Below are positions 1 to 5,269 of a stretch of 5,269 nt of DNA, piece after piece (position 1 is the first letter of the stretch; each line of letters starts with the position of its first letter). Position numbers and translations under genes: made by a program. The stretch is taken from assembly GCA_017861415.1 (NCBI GenBank), contig JAGFXS010000094.1, positions 1-5,269 on the forward strand. Reading direction: 5' to 3'. The DNA comes from Bacillota bacterium. GTDB taxonomy: Bacteria; Bacillota; Clostridia; Oscillospirales; Oscillospiraceae. The notes below the pieces were generated by a model. The model worked only from the letters and a program-made list of their open reading frames with translations, had not been told where the DNA came from and searched no databases.

Positions 1-83
1 ACCTGATAACCCTCGTTCTCCAGGTTGAATTTTAGGCCCTTGACCATGACCTTCTCGTCATCCACCACCAGAATCCGCGGCAT
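1..83 (-). CDS. Response regulator, N-terminal start (partial, runs off window)
   Basis: Only the first 27 codons are inside the window. They read MPRILVVDDEKVMVKGLKFN and then LENEGYQ, the classic start of a two-component receiver domain: a hydrophobic beta strand (ILVV), the acidic pair D8-D9 that binds magnesium, and the amphipathic first helix. The phospho-acceptor aspartate (expected near residue 50) and the output domain lie outside. The N-terminus resembles OmpR/PhoB/WalR-type DNA-binding regulators, but that subclass is inferred, since the winged-helix domain is not seen. The ATG at 83-81 is preceded by AAGGAGG at 98-92 with an 8-nt spacer, which supports this start. The gene begins inside the end of the upstream ComEA-like gene (26-bp overlap), so the two are probably co-transcribed and translationally coupled. 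Confidence 0.85.
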   Translation of the reverse strand, partial: MPRILVVDDEKVMVKGLKFNLENEGYQ

Positions 84-486
84 GCCCTTCTCCTCCTTCG
101 CCAACCGTAATATAGTCGGCTATTTTCGCATAGGTTTTTTCTCCGATGCCGGAAACCTTCATAATGGATTCTGGCTGCTGAAAGGGGCCGACAGATTCCC
201 GATAGGCCACTATATCTCTGGCCCTAGCGGGGCCAATCCCAGGCAGACGTTCCAAATCACCTGCCGGGGCAATGTTGATGTCGATTCGTTCACCCTCCAA
301 AATCCCCGGCGCCGGATTGTCCTCCTCAGCAGGCAATAATCCCTCCGACGGGGCATTCTGGCGGCTGATTTCAATCCGGGTCACATCGTGACGGTTGTTC
401 TGAAGGAAAAACCAGCCCGTCGTGACCATCACAAACAAAAGGGTAACGCCAAGAATCCATGCCTCAGTCCGTGATATTTTTGTCAT
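58..486 (-). CDS. ComEA-like membrane-anchored helix-hairpin-helix protein
   Basis: This 142-residue protein has a short cytoplasmic N-terminus, one hydrophobic segment at about residues 10-28 (WILGVTLLFVMVTTGWFFL) and an acidic, proline-rich linker (about 45-66). Two helix-hairpin-helix motifs follow: LPGIGPARARDIVAYRE (81-97) and VSGIGEKTYAKIADYI (111-126). A glycine-rich tail (about 129-142) ends the protein. The HhH pair matches the DNA-binding domain of ComEA, the surface receptor for DNA in natural transformation of Gram-positive bacteria. It is shorter than B. subtilis ComEA (about 205 residues), and I see no room for the SLBB domain that precedes HhH there, so a DNA uptake role is inferred from domain and topology only. 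The start at 486 has a GGGGAG (495-490) only 3 nt away, a weak site. Its last codons are shared in another frame with the response regulator start. A general non-specific DNA-binding membrane protein is the alternative. Confidence 0.85.
   Translation of the reverse strand: MTKISRTEAWILGVTLLFVMVTTGWFFLQNNRHDVTRIEISRQNAPSEGLLPAEEDNPAPGILEGERIDINIAPAGDLERLPGIGPARARDIVAYRESVGPFQQPESIMKVSGIGEKTYAKIADYITVGEGGEGHAADSGGG
92..98 (-). promoter_or_regulatory. Ribosome binding site of the response regulator, inside the ComEA-like gene
   Basis: AAGGAGG reads 98 to 92 on the minus strand, 8 nt before the ATG at 83. It lies within the coding region for the glycine/glutamate tail of the upstream gene (codons for EGGEG), so the tail sequence doubles as a translation start signal. 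Confidence 0.75.
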
Positions 487-505
487 CTTCTCCCCACATC
501 CCCCG

Positions 506-534
506 TTGCGTCTTGTTCTTATCTTTGTTATAAT
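506..534 (+). promoter_or_regulatory. Candidate sigma-A promoter for the carboxypeptidase operon
   Basis: TTGCGT (506-511), a 17-nt spacer, then TATAAT (529-534) preceded by TG at 526-527, giving an extended -10. The consensus -10, ideal spacing and 4/6 -35 match make this the best promoter in the window. Transcription would begin near 541 and give a leader of about 180 nt before the carboxypeptidase start codon at 721. No experimental support is available here. Confidence 0.6.
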
Positions 535-692
535 TAATATATAAGATGAATAGTAGTTATCCTTGTCACCTTTTGCAGATTAGTCTTTTTCTTCTGCTCT
601 CAGGCCGAAAGGAAGACCTGTCCGGCGTCTGAGTCCCCATATACCTTGCCGAGCTTGTCTCTCGGCACTCTGCTCGCCTCCGCTTTGCGGAC

Positions 693-701
693 ATTATAAC
701 A
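693..701 (-). promoter_or_regulatory. Possible extended -10 promoter for the ComEA-like / response regulator genes
   Basis: Read on the minus strand, 701 to 693 is TGTTATAAT, an extended -10 identical to the plus-strand one at 526-534. No recognisable -35 lies 16-18 nt upstream. If active it would give a leader of about 200 nt for the ComEA-like gene, antisense to the carboxypeptidase leader. A nearer but poorer alternative is GTGACA (569-564) with a TATATA-like -10 at 543-538, spaced about 20 nt. Confidence 0.3.
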
Positions 702-706
702 CAATG

Positions 707-713
707 AAAGGGG
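707..713 (+). promoter_or_regulatory. Ribosome binding site of the carboxypeptidase, inside a small hairpin
   Basis: AAAGGGG sits 7 nt before the ATG at 721 and fixes the start. It lies in the stem and loop of GAAAG-GGG-CTTTC (706-718), a weak hairpin that could modestly limit initiation. Confidence 0.65.
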
Positions 714-720
714 CTTTCCT

Positions 721-2214
721 ATGAAAAAAAACATAACGCAAGCCCTTTCTTTTTTGTGCATTCTCTGCGTCCTTCTGCCGCTGATTCCCTCTGCCTGTTT
801 CGCTGCGGAGGATGAATTTCCTGCGGTGAAGGCCACCGCCGCTCTTTTGGTAGATGTCCAATATGACACTGTCCTATATGACCAAAACGCCCACGAAAAG
901 CGATATCCCGCCAGCATCACCAAGGTGATGACGGCGCTCTTGGTCTTAGACGCCATTGAGCAAGGTAAGCTGGAGGCTTCCACGGTCCTCACCGCCTCAG
1001 CGTCCTCTCTGGCGGATATCACCAATGATTCCTCCACTCAAAATATCCAGGTGGGCGAAAAGATATCTGTGGAGGAGCTTCTTTATTGTCTTTTGATTTC
1101 ATCCGCCAATGAGTCCGCCAACATTTTAGCCGAAGGAGTGAGCGGCAGCATTTCTGCCTTTGTGGATGCCATGAACGCCCGCGCCGAAGAACTAGGCATG
1201 ACCGGCACCCACTTTGCCAATCCTCATGGTCTTCATCGTGACAACCACTACACCACAGCCTACGACATCTATCTCATGACCCGACAAGCTATGAAGTATC
1301 CCCTTTTTCAGAAAATTGTGGCCACCCCCCGTCACACCGTTCCCGCCACCAACCTATCTGAGGAGCGGGTTCTGTCCAGCACCAACGCCTTAATCTCCAG
1401 TTGGCGCTATGCAGGTTATATTTATACCCCCGCCACCGGCGTAAAAACGGGCTACACCCCGGAAGCGGGTCAATGTCTGGTCTCCTCCGCCCAGAACGGC
1501 GGACGAACCCTCATTGCCGTGGTTCTAGGTGCAGATGTGATCTATACCGACACCAGTGAAGACCGCAGGCAGTTTACCGAGAGCCGCCGCCTACTGCGTC
1601 ATGGATTTAATGACTTCAAGGTGCAGACGCTCATTGCCCCCGGCACATTAATGAATGAGGTTCCTGTTCGCCTGAGTAAAACCGTCCCCTATGTGGTTGC
1701 TCAGCCTAACAAGACAATAGAATCCATCCTTCCCAGCTCCTACGACCCAGATTATTTGAAAACCACCGTTACTCTCAATGCCGAAACGATTGAGGCCCCG
1801 GTGAAGCAGGGTCAAGTTCTTGGTACAGTTTCAGTTACTTACATGGATATCCCCTATGGTCAGGCTGATCTGGTGGCCGCCAACGACGTACAAGTCTCTG
1901 TTCCAAAGTTGCTGTGGGATCGCGCTTGGGGCTTCTTAACCAGTCCCGTAGGATTGCTCATCATTGCCCTCCTCATCGGCTATCTTCTGTACAGTCATTT
2001 GAAGGGAGCAAGCCGCAAGCCTCGGAGCGGTGGCCGTAAGCCCCCCTCCAATATTATCTCTCATCCCAACAGACACGAAAAACAGCGCGTTACCGCCGGC
2101 AAGGCGGGAATGAGTAACACCCGATCCGGCAATCTCCCCCCCGGCAAACCCAAGTCCACCAAGAAAGACCCCAATAAACCCAGCGCCGGCCGACCCAGTC
2201 AGCGCCATCATTGA
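721..2214 (+). CDS. Serine-type D-alanyl-D-alanine carboxypeptidase (DacA/PBP5 family)
   Basis: This enzyme removes the terminal D-alanine from peptidoglycan pentapeptides outside the membrane and is a low-molecular-weight penicillin-binding protein (peptidase family S11). All three active-site motifs are present: S65-I-T-K68 with the nucleophilic serine, S128-A-N130, and K242-T-G244. The N-terminus is a signal peptide (basic MKKN, hydrophobic core to about residue 23), probably cleaved near A28. A catalytic domain (about 35-275) is followed by the beta-rich C-terminal PBP5 domain (about 298-393). A transmembrane anchor follows at about 406-426. An unusual tail of about 70 residues, rich in Lys, Arg, Pro, Ser and Gly (429-497), should lie in the cytoplasm. 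The length of 497 is more than the usual 380-440, mostly because of the tail. It is the first plus-strand gene, and the sirtuin starts 29 nt after its stop. Family assignment is firm; which paralogue (DacA, DacF or DacB type) cannot be decided. Confidence 0.95.
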   Translation: MKKNITQALSFLCILCVLLPLIPSACFAAEDEFPAVKATAALLVDVQYDTVLYDQNAHEKRYPASITKVMTALLVLDAIEQGKLEASTVLTASASSLADITNDSSTQNIQVGEKISVEELLYCLLISSANESANILAEGVSGSISAFVDAMNARAEELGMTGTHFANPHGLHRDNHYTTAYDIYLMTRQAMKYPLFQKIVATPRHTVPATNLSEERVLSSTNALISSWRYAGYIYTPATGVKTGYTPEAGQCLVSSAQNGGRTLIAVVLGADVIYTDTSEDRRQFTESRRLLRHGFNDFKVQTLIAPGTLMNEVPVRLSKTVPYVVAQPNKTIESILPSSYDPDYLKTTVTLNAETIEAPVKQGQVLGTVSVTYMDIPYGQADLVAANDVQVSVPKLLWDRAWGFLTSPVGLLIIALLIGYLLYSHLKGASRKPRSGGRKPPSNIISHPNRHEKQRVTAGKAGMSNTRSGNLPPGKPKSTKKDPNKPSAGRPSQRHH

Positions 2215-2228
2215 TGAGTTACCATGTG

Positions 2229-2235
2229 AAAGGAG
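2229..2235 (+). promoter_or_regulatory. Ribosome binding site that sets the sirtuin start
   Basis: AAAGGAG lies 8 nt before the ATG at 2244. Two in-frame upstream starts, TTG at 2211 and ATG at 2214 (overlapping the carboxypeptidase stop), have no such site, so 2244 is preferred. Confidence 0.75.
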
Positions 2236-2243
2236 TGCTCTTT

Positions 2244-2969
2244 ATGGATGCTTCCCTCCAAACCCTTCAGCATTGGATTGATGGTAGTACAAACATTGTA
2301 TTTTTTGGCGGCGCCGGAGTCTCCACCGAGAGCGGCATTCCCGACTTTCGCAGTGTGGATGGCCTTTACCACCAGAAGTACGACTATCCCCCCGAGGTCA
2401 TGCTCAGCCATACCTTCCTCGTGTCACACTCCGATGAGTTTTTCAAATTTTATAGAGAAAAGATGATTGCCACCTGGGCTAAGCCCAACGCCGCCCATCA
2501 AAAACTGGCGGAGATGGAGAAAGCAAATAAGCTCAAAGCAGTGATCACTCAGAATATTGATGGTCTCCATCAGATGGCGGGCAGCCGGGAGGTTTTAGAG
2601 CTTCACGGTTCCGTCCACCGAAACTACTGCGCCAAATGCCGGCGGGACTATCCCTTGGCCCTTGTGACCAATAGCCAAGGCGTCCCTGCCTGTGAAGCCT
2701 GCGGCGGCATGGTGCGCCCCGACGTAGTTCTCTATGAGGAAGGTTTGGACATGGACGTCATGAACCGGGCGGTCTCCTACATTCGGAATGCGGATATTCT
2801 TATCATCGGCGGAACTTCCTTGGTGGTCTATCCCGCCGCAAGTCTGGTTAACTACTACCAGGGGAATAAGCTGGTGCTCATCAACAAGGCGTCCACCTCC
2901 ATGGATGCCAAAGCTAATCTGGTAATCCCCGCCCCCATTGGAGAGGTCTTCTCTCAAATTACCCTCTAA
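2244..2969 (+). CDS. cobB: NAD-dependent protein deacylase, Sir2 family (sirtuin)
   Basis: Sirtuins remove acetyl and other acyl groups from lysines in the cytoplasm, consuming NAD+ and releasing nicotinamide and O-acyl-ADP-ribose. This 241-residue protein has every core motif. GAGVSTESGIPDFR (23-36) binds NAD. TQNIDGLH (102-109) lines the nicotinamide pocket. H121 in LELHGS is the catalytic base. Zinc-binding cysteines are C129/C132 and C150/C153. GGTSLVVYPA (189-198) completes the Rossmann fold. The pattern resembles the bacterial class U type, such as Thermotoga maritima Sir2. Length is normal and no key residue is missing. I chose the ATG at 2244 for its ribosome binding site; starting at 2214 would add 10 residues and overlap the preceding stop codon. 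It lies between a cell-wall gene and two C4-acid enzymes, so its targets might include central metabolism enzymes, but that is inference. The symbol follows common usage for bacterial sirtuins. Confidence 0.95.
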   Translation: MDASLQTLQHWIDGSTNIVFFGGAGVSTESGIPDFRSVDGLYHQKYDYPPEVMLSHTFLVSHSDEFFKFYREKMIATWAKPNAAHQKLAEMEKANKLKAVITQNIDGLHQMAGSREVLELHGSVHRNYCAKCRRDYPLALVTNSQGVPACEACGGMVRPDVVLYEEGLDMDVMNRAVSYIRNADILIIGGTSLVVYPAASLVNYYQGNKLVLINKASTSMDAKANLVIPAPIGEVFSQITL

Positions 2970-3038
2970 CATTATGTATCATTTAACGTGAGGCAACGAC
3001 GCTGCAGCCTTGCTTTCCGGCTGTACCGATTCTTATCC

Positions 3039-3045
3039 AGGAGGT
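3039..3045 (+). promoter_or_regulatory. Ribosome binding site of the fumarase
   Basis: AGGAGGT lies 10 nt before the ATG at 3056, a near-perfect match to the 16S rRNA tail. The 86-bp gap before the gene (2970-3055) also contains the imperfect inverted repeat CAGCC/GGCTG near 3004-3023, without a T-tract. I see no convincing promoter there. Confidence 0.7.
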
Positions 3046-3055
3046 AGTCTCCCCT

Positions 3056-4420
3056 ATGGAGTATCGCATCGAACACGACACAATGGGCCAAATCTCTGTT
3101 CCGGCCCACCGACTCTGGGGCGCCCAGACTCAGAGGAGCCTTGAGAATTTTCCCATTGGAGAGGAGCGTATGCCACTGCCCCTCATTGGTGCTTTTGCGG
3201 TTCTCAAGCGGGCCTGCGCACTCTCTAACCACGCCCTAGGTCGTCTGGATCTAACTCGGAAAGATCTGATCCTGCAAGCCTGTGAGGAAATTCTGGCAGG
3301 GACTCTCGCCGAGGAATTTCCGCTTTCCGTTTGGCAAACGGGCAGCGGCACCCAGAGTAACATGAACCTCAACGAGGTCATCGCCGGTCGTGGAAATCAG
3401 CTAGCAGGAGAACATTTGCTGCATCCCAACGACCATGTGAACCTCTCCCAGAGCTCCAACGACACCTTCCCCACCGCCATGCATATTGCCGCAGTGACGG
3501 AAGTGCACCGCCGCCTGCTCCCCTCTCTAGAGGAGATGGAGGCGGTTCTCTCACGGCTGGAGGCGGAAAACCGAGATGTCCTGAAAATTGGGCGCACCCA
3601 TCTTCAGGACGCGGTCCCCATGACCTTTGCCCAGGAGATCTCCGGTTGGCTGTCCATGATCGCCAGCACCCGGCAAATGATCATCCAGTCCTTGGACGGC
3701 CTATACCGCCTAGCTCTGGGAGGCACCGCCGTGGGCACAGGACTCAACTCTCCCCCCGGCTTTGCCGAGGCTGCCACTGCGGAGGTCGCCGCCTTCACTG
3801 GCCTGCCCTTTACCTCCGCCCCCAACAAATTCCACGCCCTTTCCTCCAAGGATGCTATGGTCTTCTCCCATGGCGCCCTGAAGGCCTTGGCGGCAAACCT
3901 CATGAAGATTGCCAACGATGTACGCTGGCTTTCCAGCGGCCCCCGCTGCGGGCTAGGAGAGATTTTCATTCCCGAAAACGAGCCAGGCTCCTCTATCATG
4001 CCCGGCAAGGTGAATCCCACCCAGAGCGAAGCACTTACCATGGTGGCCGTTCAGGTGATGGCCAATGACACCGCCATCTCCCTTTCTGCCTCTCAGGGCA
4101 ACTTCCAGCTCAATGTATTTATGCCCGTGTGCGCCTACAACTTCCTTCAGTCGGTGCGGCTGCTATCCGATGCCGTTGGCTCCTTTACCCAGCGCTGCCT
4201 AGTCGGCATCACCCCCAACAGAGAGAAGATGCGGGAAAATGTGGACCGCTCTCTGATGACCGTCACCGCCCTGACCCCCCACGTGGGGTATGAAAACGGC
4301 GCCAAAATTGCTAAATTGGCCTATCGGGAGAATATCTCCCTCAAGGAGGCCGCCCTGTCACTCGGTCTGATGACAGCTGAAGAATTTGACTCGGCCTTCC
4401 GTCCGGAAGATATGGTCTGA
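3056..4420 (+). CDS. fumC: Class II fumarate hydratase (fumarase C)
   Basis: This enzyme interconverts fumarate and L-malate; it is the iron-independent, homotetrameric form of fumarase in the fumarase/aspartase superfamily. The 454-residue length fits the family (about 460). Visible signatures are [14 protein letters not shown] (95-108), [13 protein letters not shown] (129-141), [14 protein letters not shown] (178-191) and the superfamily signature [13 protein letters not shown] (311-323). By alignment to E. coli FumC (my numbering offset is 6), H182 corresponds to catalytic H188, S312 to S318, and K318 and N320 to K324 and N326. [13 protein letters not shown] and the superfamily loop distinguish fumarase from aspartase or argininosuccinate lyase fairly well, although aspartase is the nearest alternative. 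The malic enzyme start lies 22 nt downstream, so the two genes are almost certainly co-transcribed and channel fumarate to malate to pyruvate. Confidence 0.95.
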   Translation: MEYRIEHDTMGQISVPAHRLWGAQTQRSLENFPIGEERMPLPLIGAFAVLKRACALSNHALGRLDLTRKDLILQACEEILAGTLAEEFPLSVWQTGSGTQSNMNLNEVIAGRGNQLAGEHLLHPNDHVNLSQSSNDTFPTAMHIAAVTEVHRRLLPSLEEMEAVLSRLEAENRDVLKIGRTHLQDAVPMTFAQEISGWLSMIASTRQMIIQSLDGLYRLALGGTAVGTGLNSPPGFAEAATAEVAAFTGLPFTSAPNKFHALSSKDAMVFSHGALKALAANLMKIANDVRWLSSGPRCGLGEIFIPENEPGSSIMPGKVNPTQSEALTMVAVQVMANDTAISLSASQGNFQLNVFMPVCAYNFLQSVRLLSDAVGSFTQRCLVGITPNREKMRENVDRSLMTVTALTPHVGYENGAKIAKLAYRENISLKEAALSLGLMTAEEFDSAFRPEDMV

Positions 4421-4428
4421 GCCCTATG

Positions 4429-4434
4429 AAGGAG
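4429..4434 (+). promoter_or_regulatory. Ribosome binding site that sets the malic enzyme start
   Basis: AAGGAG lies 8 nt before the ATG at 4443. The same frame stays open upstream into the fumarase gene (to a TTG at 4386), but that stretch is not malic-enzyme-like and has no such site. Confidence 0.75.
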
Positions 4435-4442
4435 AACGCACT

Positions 4443-5024
4443 ATGGATCTGAATCAGGAATCCCTCGCCCTCCACGAAGCTCTGGAAGGCAAAATCGAAG
4501 TCATCTCCCGTTGCCCTATTCAAAGCGCCCGAGATCTCTCTCTGGCCTACACCCCTGGCGTGGCAGCCCCCTGTCTGGAGATCCAGAAGGACTATGCCAA
4601 GTCCTTTACCCTCACCCGCCGCCGCAATCTGGTGGCTGTGATCACCGACGGCTCCGCTGTTCTGGGGCTGGGCAACATCGGCCCTGCCGCGGGCATGCCC
4701 GTCATGGAGGGCAAGTGCGTTCTTTTCAAGGAATTTGCAGGGGTGGACGCCTTCCCCTTGTGCATCGACAGCCAAGATGTGGACACCATCGTGGACACCG
4801 TGGCCCTCATCTCCAAAAGCTTCGGCGGCATTAACTTAGAAGATATTTCCGCCCCCCGCTGCTTTGAAATTGAACAAAAACTCAAAGAACGCTGCGACAT
4901 CCCCGTCTTTCACGACGATCAGCACGGCACCGCAGTGGTCATTGCCGCCGCCCTCACCAACGCTTTCACGACGATCAGCACGGCACCGCAGTGGTCATTG
5001 CCGCCGCCCTCACCAACGCTCTAA
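4443..5024 (+). CDS. Malic enzyme, N-terminal part, truncated by an internal duplication
   Basis: Malic enzyme oxidatively decarboxylates malate to pyruvate with NAD+ or NADP+. Residues 1-174 are a normal malic domain and the start of the cofactor domain. AYTPGVAAP (35-43) contains the catalytic tyrosine Y36. [17 protein letters not shown] (90-106) contains catalytic lysine K91. NLEDISAP (131-138) supplies E133/D134, and HDDQHGTA (157-164) supplies the remaining metal ligands. The family member should be about 390 residues or longer, but this frame ends at 193. After A174 the reading enters a second copy of the preceding 56 bp in the wrong frame, adds 19 unrelated residues ([19 protein letters not shown]) and stops at TAA 5022-5024. 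The product would lack nearly all of the NAD(P)-binding domain and should be inactive. Cofactor preference cannot be judged. The gene follows fumC by 22 nt. Confidence 0.9.
   Translation: MDLNQESLALHEALEGKIEVISRCPIQSARDLSLAYTPGVAAPCLEIQKDYAKSFTLTRRRNLVAVITDGSAVLGLGNIGPAAGMPVMEGKCVLFKEFAGVDAFPLCIDSQDVDTIVDTVALISKSFGGINLEDISAPRCFEIEQKLKERCDIPVFHDDQHGTAVVIAAALTNAFTTISTAPQWSLPPPSPTL
4907..5020 (+). repeat. Perfect 56-bp tandem duplication inside the malic enzyme gene
   Basis: Positions 4909-4964 and 4965-5020 are identical base for base, both beginning TTCACGACGATCAGC and ending CCCTCACCAACGCT. Identity at a 56-bp period extends 2 bp further left (CT at 4907-4908 and 4963-4964), so the exact breakpoint is ambiguous by 2 bp. 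The unit encodes the metal-binding segment [19 protein letters not shown]. Because 56 is not a multiple of three, the extra copy shifts the frame. No mismatch separates the copies, so the event is recent, maintained, or an assembly artefact. Confidence 0.97.
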
Positions 5025-5269
5025 AGCTGGTGGGTAAGCGCAGGGAGACAGTAAAGGTTGTCCTCTCCGGAACTGGTGCGGCAGGTAGTGCCAGCGGCAG
5101 AATGCTGTTGGACATGGGCTTTTCTAACCTCATATTTTGCGACAGACAGGGCATCTTAAACCGGAATGACGAGAGTCTGCCCCCCAATCAGCGAGAACTG
5201 GCCCAGATCAGCAATCCGGAAGGGCTCACCGGTTCTCTGGCGGATGCTCTGGTAGGCGCTGATATCTTT
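4964..5269 (+). pseudogene. Malic enzyme, displaced NAD(P)-binding domain (frameshifted, runs off window)
   Basis: In the frame starting TTT at 4964, the sequence continues the malic enzyme without interruption to the last base: [19 protein letters not shown], then [17 protein letters not shown], the dinucleotide-binding loop GTGAAGSA, and a second strand ending in an acidic residue (LIFCD). The domain then continues to ...LVGADIF at the edge. Joined to residue 155 of the upstream fragment with one 56-bp copy removed, it gives a normal malic enzyme. No stop codon, second frameshift or lost motif is seen here, so apart from the duplication the coding sequence is under apparent constraint. There is no clear ribosome binding site for separate translation. 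The remainder of the domain is beyond the window. Confidence 0.85.

Larger units (their letters stand above)
541..720 (+). promoter_or_regulatory. Long structured 5' leader of the carboxypeptidase gene
   Basis: Between the predicted start near 541 and the ATG at 721 there are several self-complementary segments. CAGGCC-GAAA-GG (601-612) closes with CCTG (617-620) around an AAGA bulge. CTCAG (599-603) can instead pair with CTGAG (629-633), excluding the first helix. TGCCGAG/CTCGGCA (647-653 with 661-667) has a 7-nt loop. TCCGC-TTT-GCGGA spans 679-691. GAAAG-GGG-CTTTC (706-718) encloses the ribosome binding site. I do not recognise a known riboswitch, T-box or leader peptide, and there is no terminator U-tract. 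The first about 55 nt are AT- and pyrimidine-rich without clear structure. A regulatory role is inference. Confidence 0.35.

Noticed and set aside
595..620. Resemblance of CTCTCAGGC...AAAGG to the 3' half of a glycine riboswitch, and of GGCCGAAAGGAAG to the SRP RNA apical loop
   Set aside because: The matching 5' aptamer half (GGAGAG and the internal core) is missing, and the SRP core motif with its asymmetric loops is not complete. The neighbouring genes are not glycine genes.
781..810. Lipobox-like cysteine (PSAC) at the end of the carboxypeptidase signal peptide
   Set aside because: The -3 position is proline rather than Leu/Val/Ile, and the protein already has a C-terminal membrane anchor, so ordinary signal peptidase I cleavage is more likely.
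600..1037. Open frame of 145 codons on the minus strand overlapping the carboxypeptidase leader and start
   Set aside because: It is antisense to a gene with full catalytic motifs, has no recognisable domain, and its sequence looks like the reverse reading of the coding strand.
2999..3025. Inverted repeat CAGCC/GGCTG between the sirtuin and fumarase as a terminator
   Set aside because: The stem is about 5 bp with a 9-base loop and no T-tract follows, so it does not look like an intrinsic terminator.
3604..4041. Open frame of 145 codons antisense to the fumarase (with similar ones at 2595-2972, 3130-3381 and 4341-4775)
   Set aside because: These are shadows produced by GC-rich codon use in strongly supported plus-strand genes; no domain and no ribosome binding site were seen.
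4386..4442. Longer N-terminus for the malic enzyme starting inside the fumarase gene
   Set aside because: The added residues do not look like the family, the start would be TTG without a ribosome binding site, and the ATG at 4443 has AAGGAG at ideal spacing.
4907..5020. Reading the 56-bp repeat as a CRISPR or mobile-element target duplication
   Set aside because: There are only two directly abutting copies with no spacer or inserted element between them, and the unit is ordinary malic enzyme coding sequence.

Overview
The window reads as a chromosomal piece of a Gram-positive-type (Bacillota) anaerobe. A clostridial lineage such as Oscillospiraceae is my best guess, from moderately high GC, strong AGGAGG-type ribosome binding sites and the flavour of the proteins. 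This is inference; no marker gene is present. No rRNA, tRNA, CRISPR array, insertion sequence or phage gene is visible.

Layout. At the left, two genes run on the minus strand: a short membrane-anchored helix-hairpin-helix protein of the ComEA type (486 to 58) and, overlapping its end by 26 bp, the start of an OmpR-type response regulator cut by the window edge (83 to 1). A 234-bp divergent intergenic region (487-720) holds a good plus-strand promoter (506-534), an opposing minus-strand extended -10 (693-701) and several small inverted repeats. To the right, four plus-strand genes are closely spaced: a D-alanyl-D-alanine carboxypeptidase (721-2214), a class U sirtuin deacylase (2244-2969), a class II fumarase (3056-4420) and a malic enzyme (4443 to the window end). 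No terminator is visible between them, so they may form one transcription unit.

Function. Fumarase makes malate from fumarate and malic enzyme converts malate to pyruvate, CO2 and NAD(P)H, so the last two genes form a short route from C4 acids to pyruvate. The sirtuin consumes NAD+ to deacylate lysines and could couple redox state to enzyme acylation. The carboxypeptidase trims peptidoglycan stem peptides and looks like an unrelated front gene.

The most notable feature is an exact 56-bp tandem duplication (4909-4964 and 4965-5020) inside the malic enzyme gene. It shifts the frame and stops translation at 5022-5024, while the remaining sequence encodes an undamaged NAD-binding domain in the displaced frame up to the window end. 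Removing one copy would restore a normal gene. This is either a very recent or reversible inactivating mutation, or an assembly error. I see no evidence of a wholly new system; the other items are regulatory or contextual curiosities.
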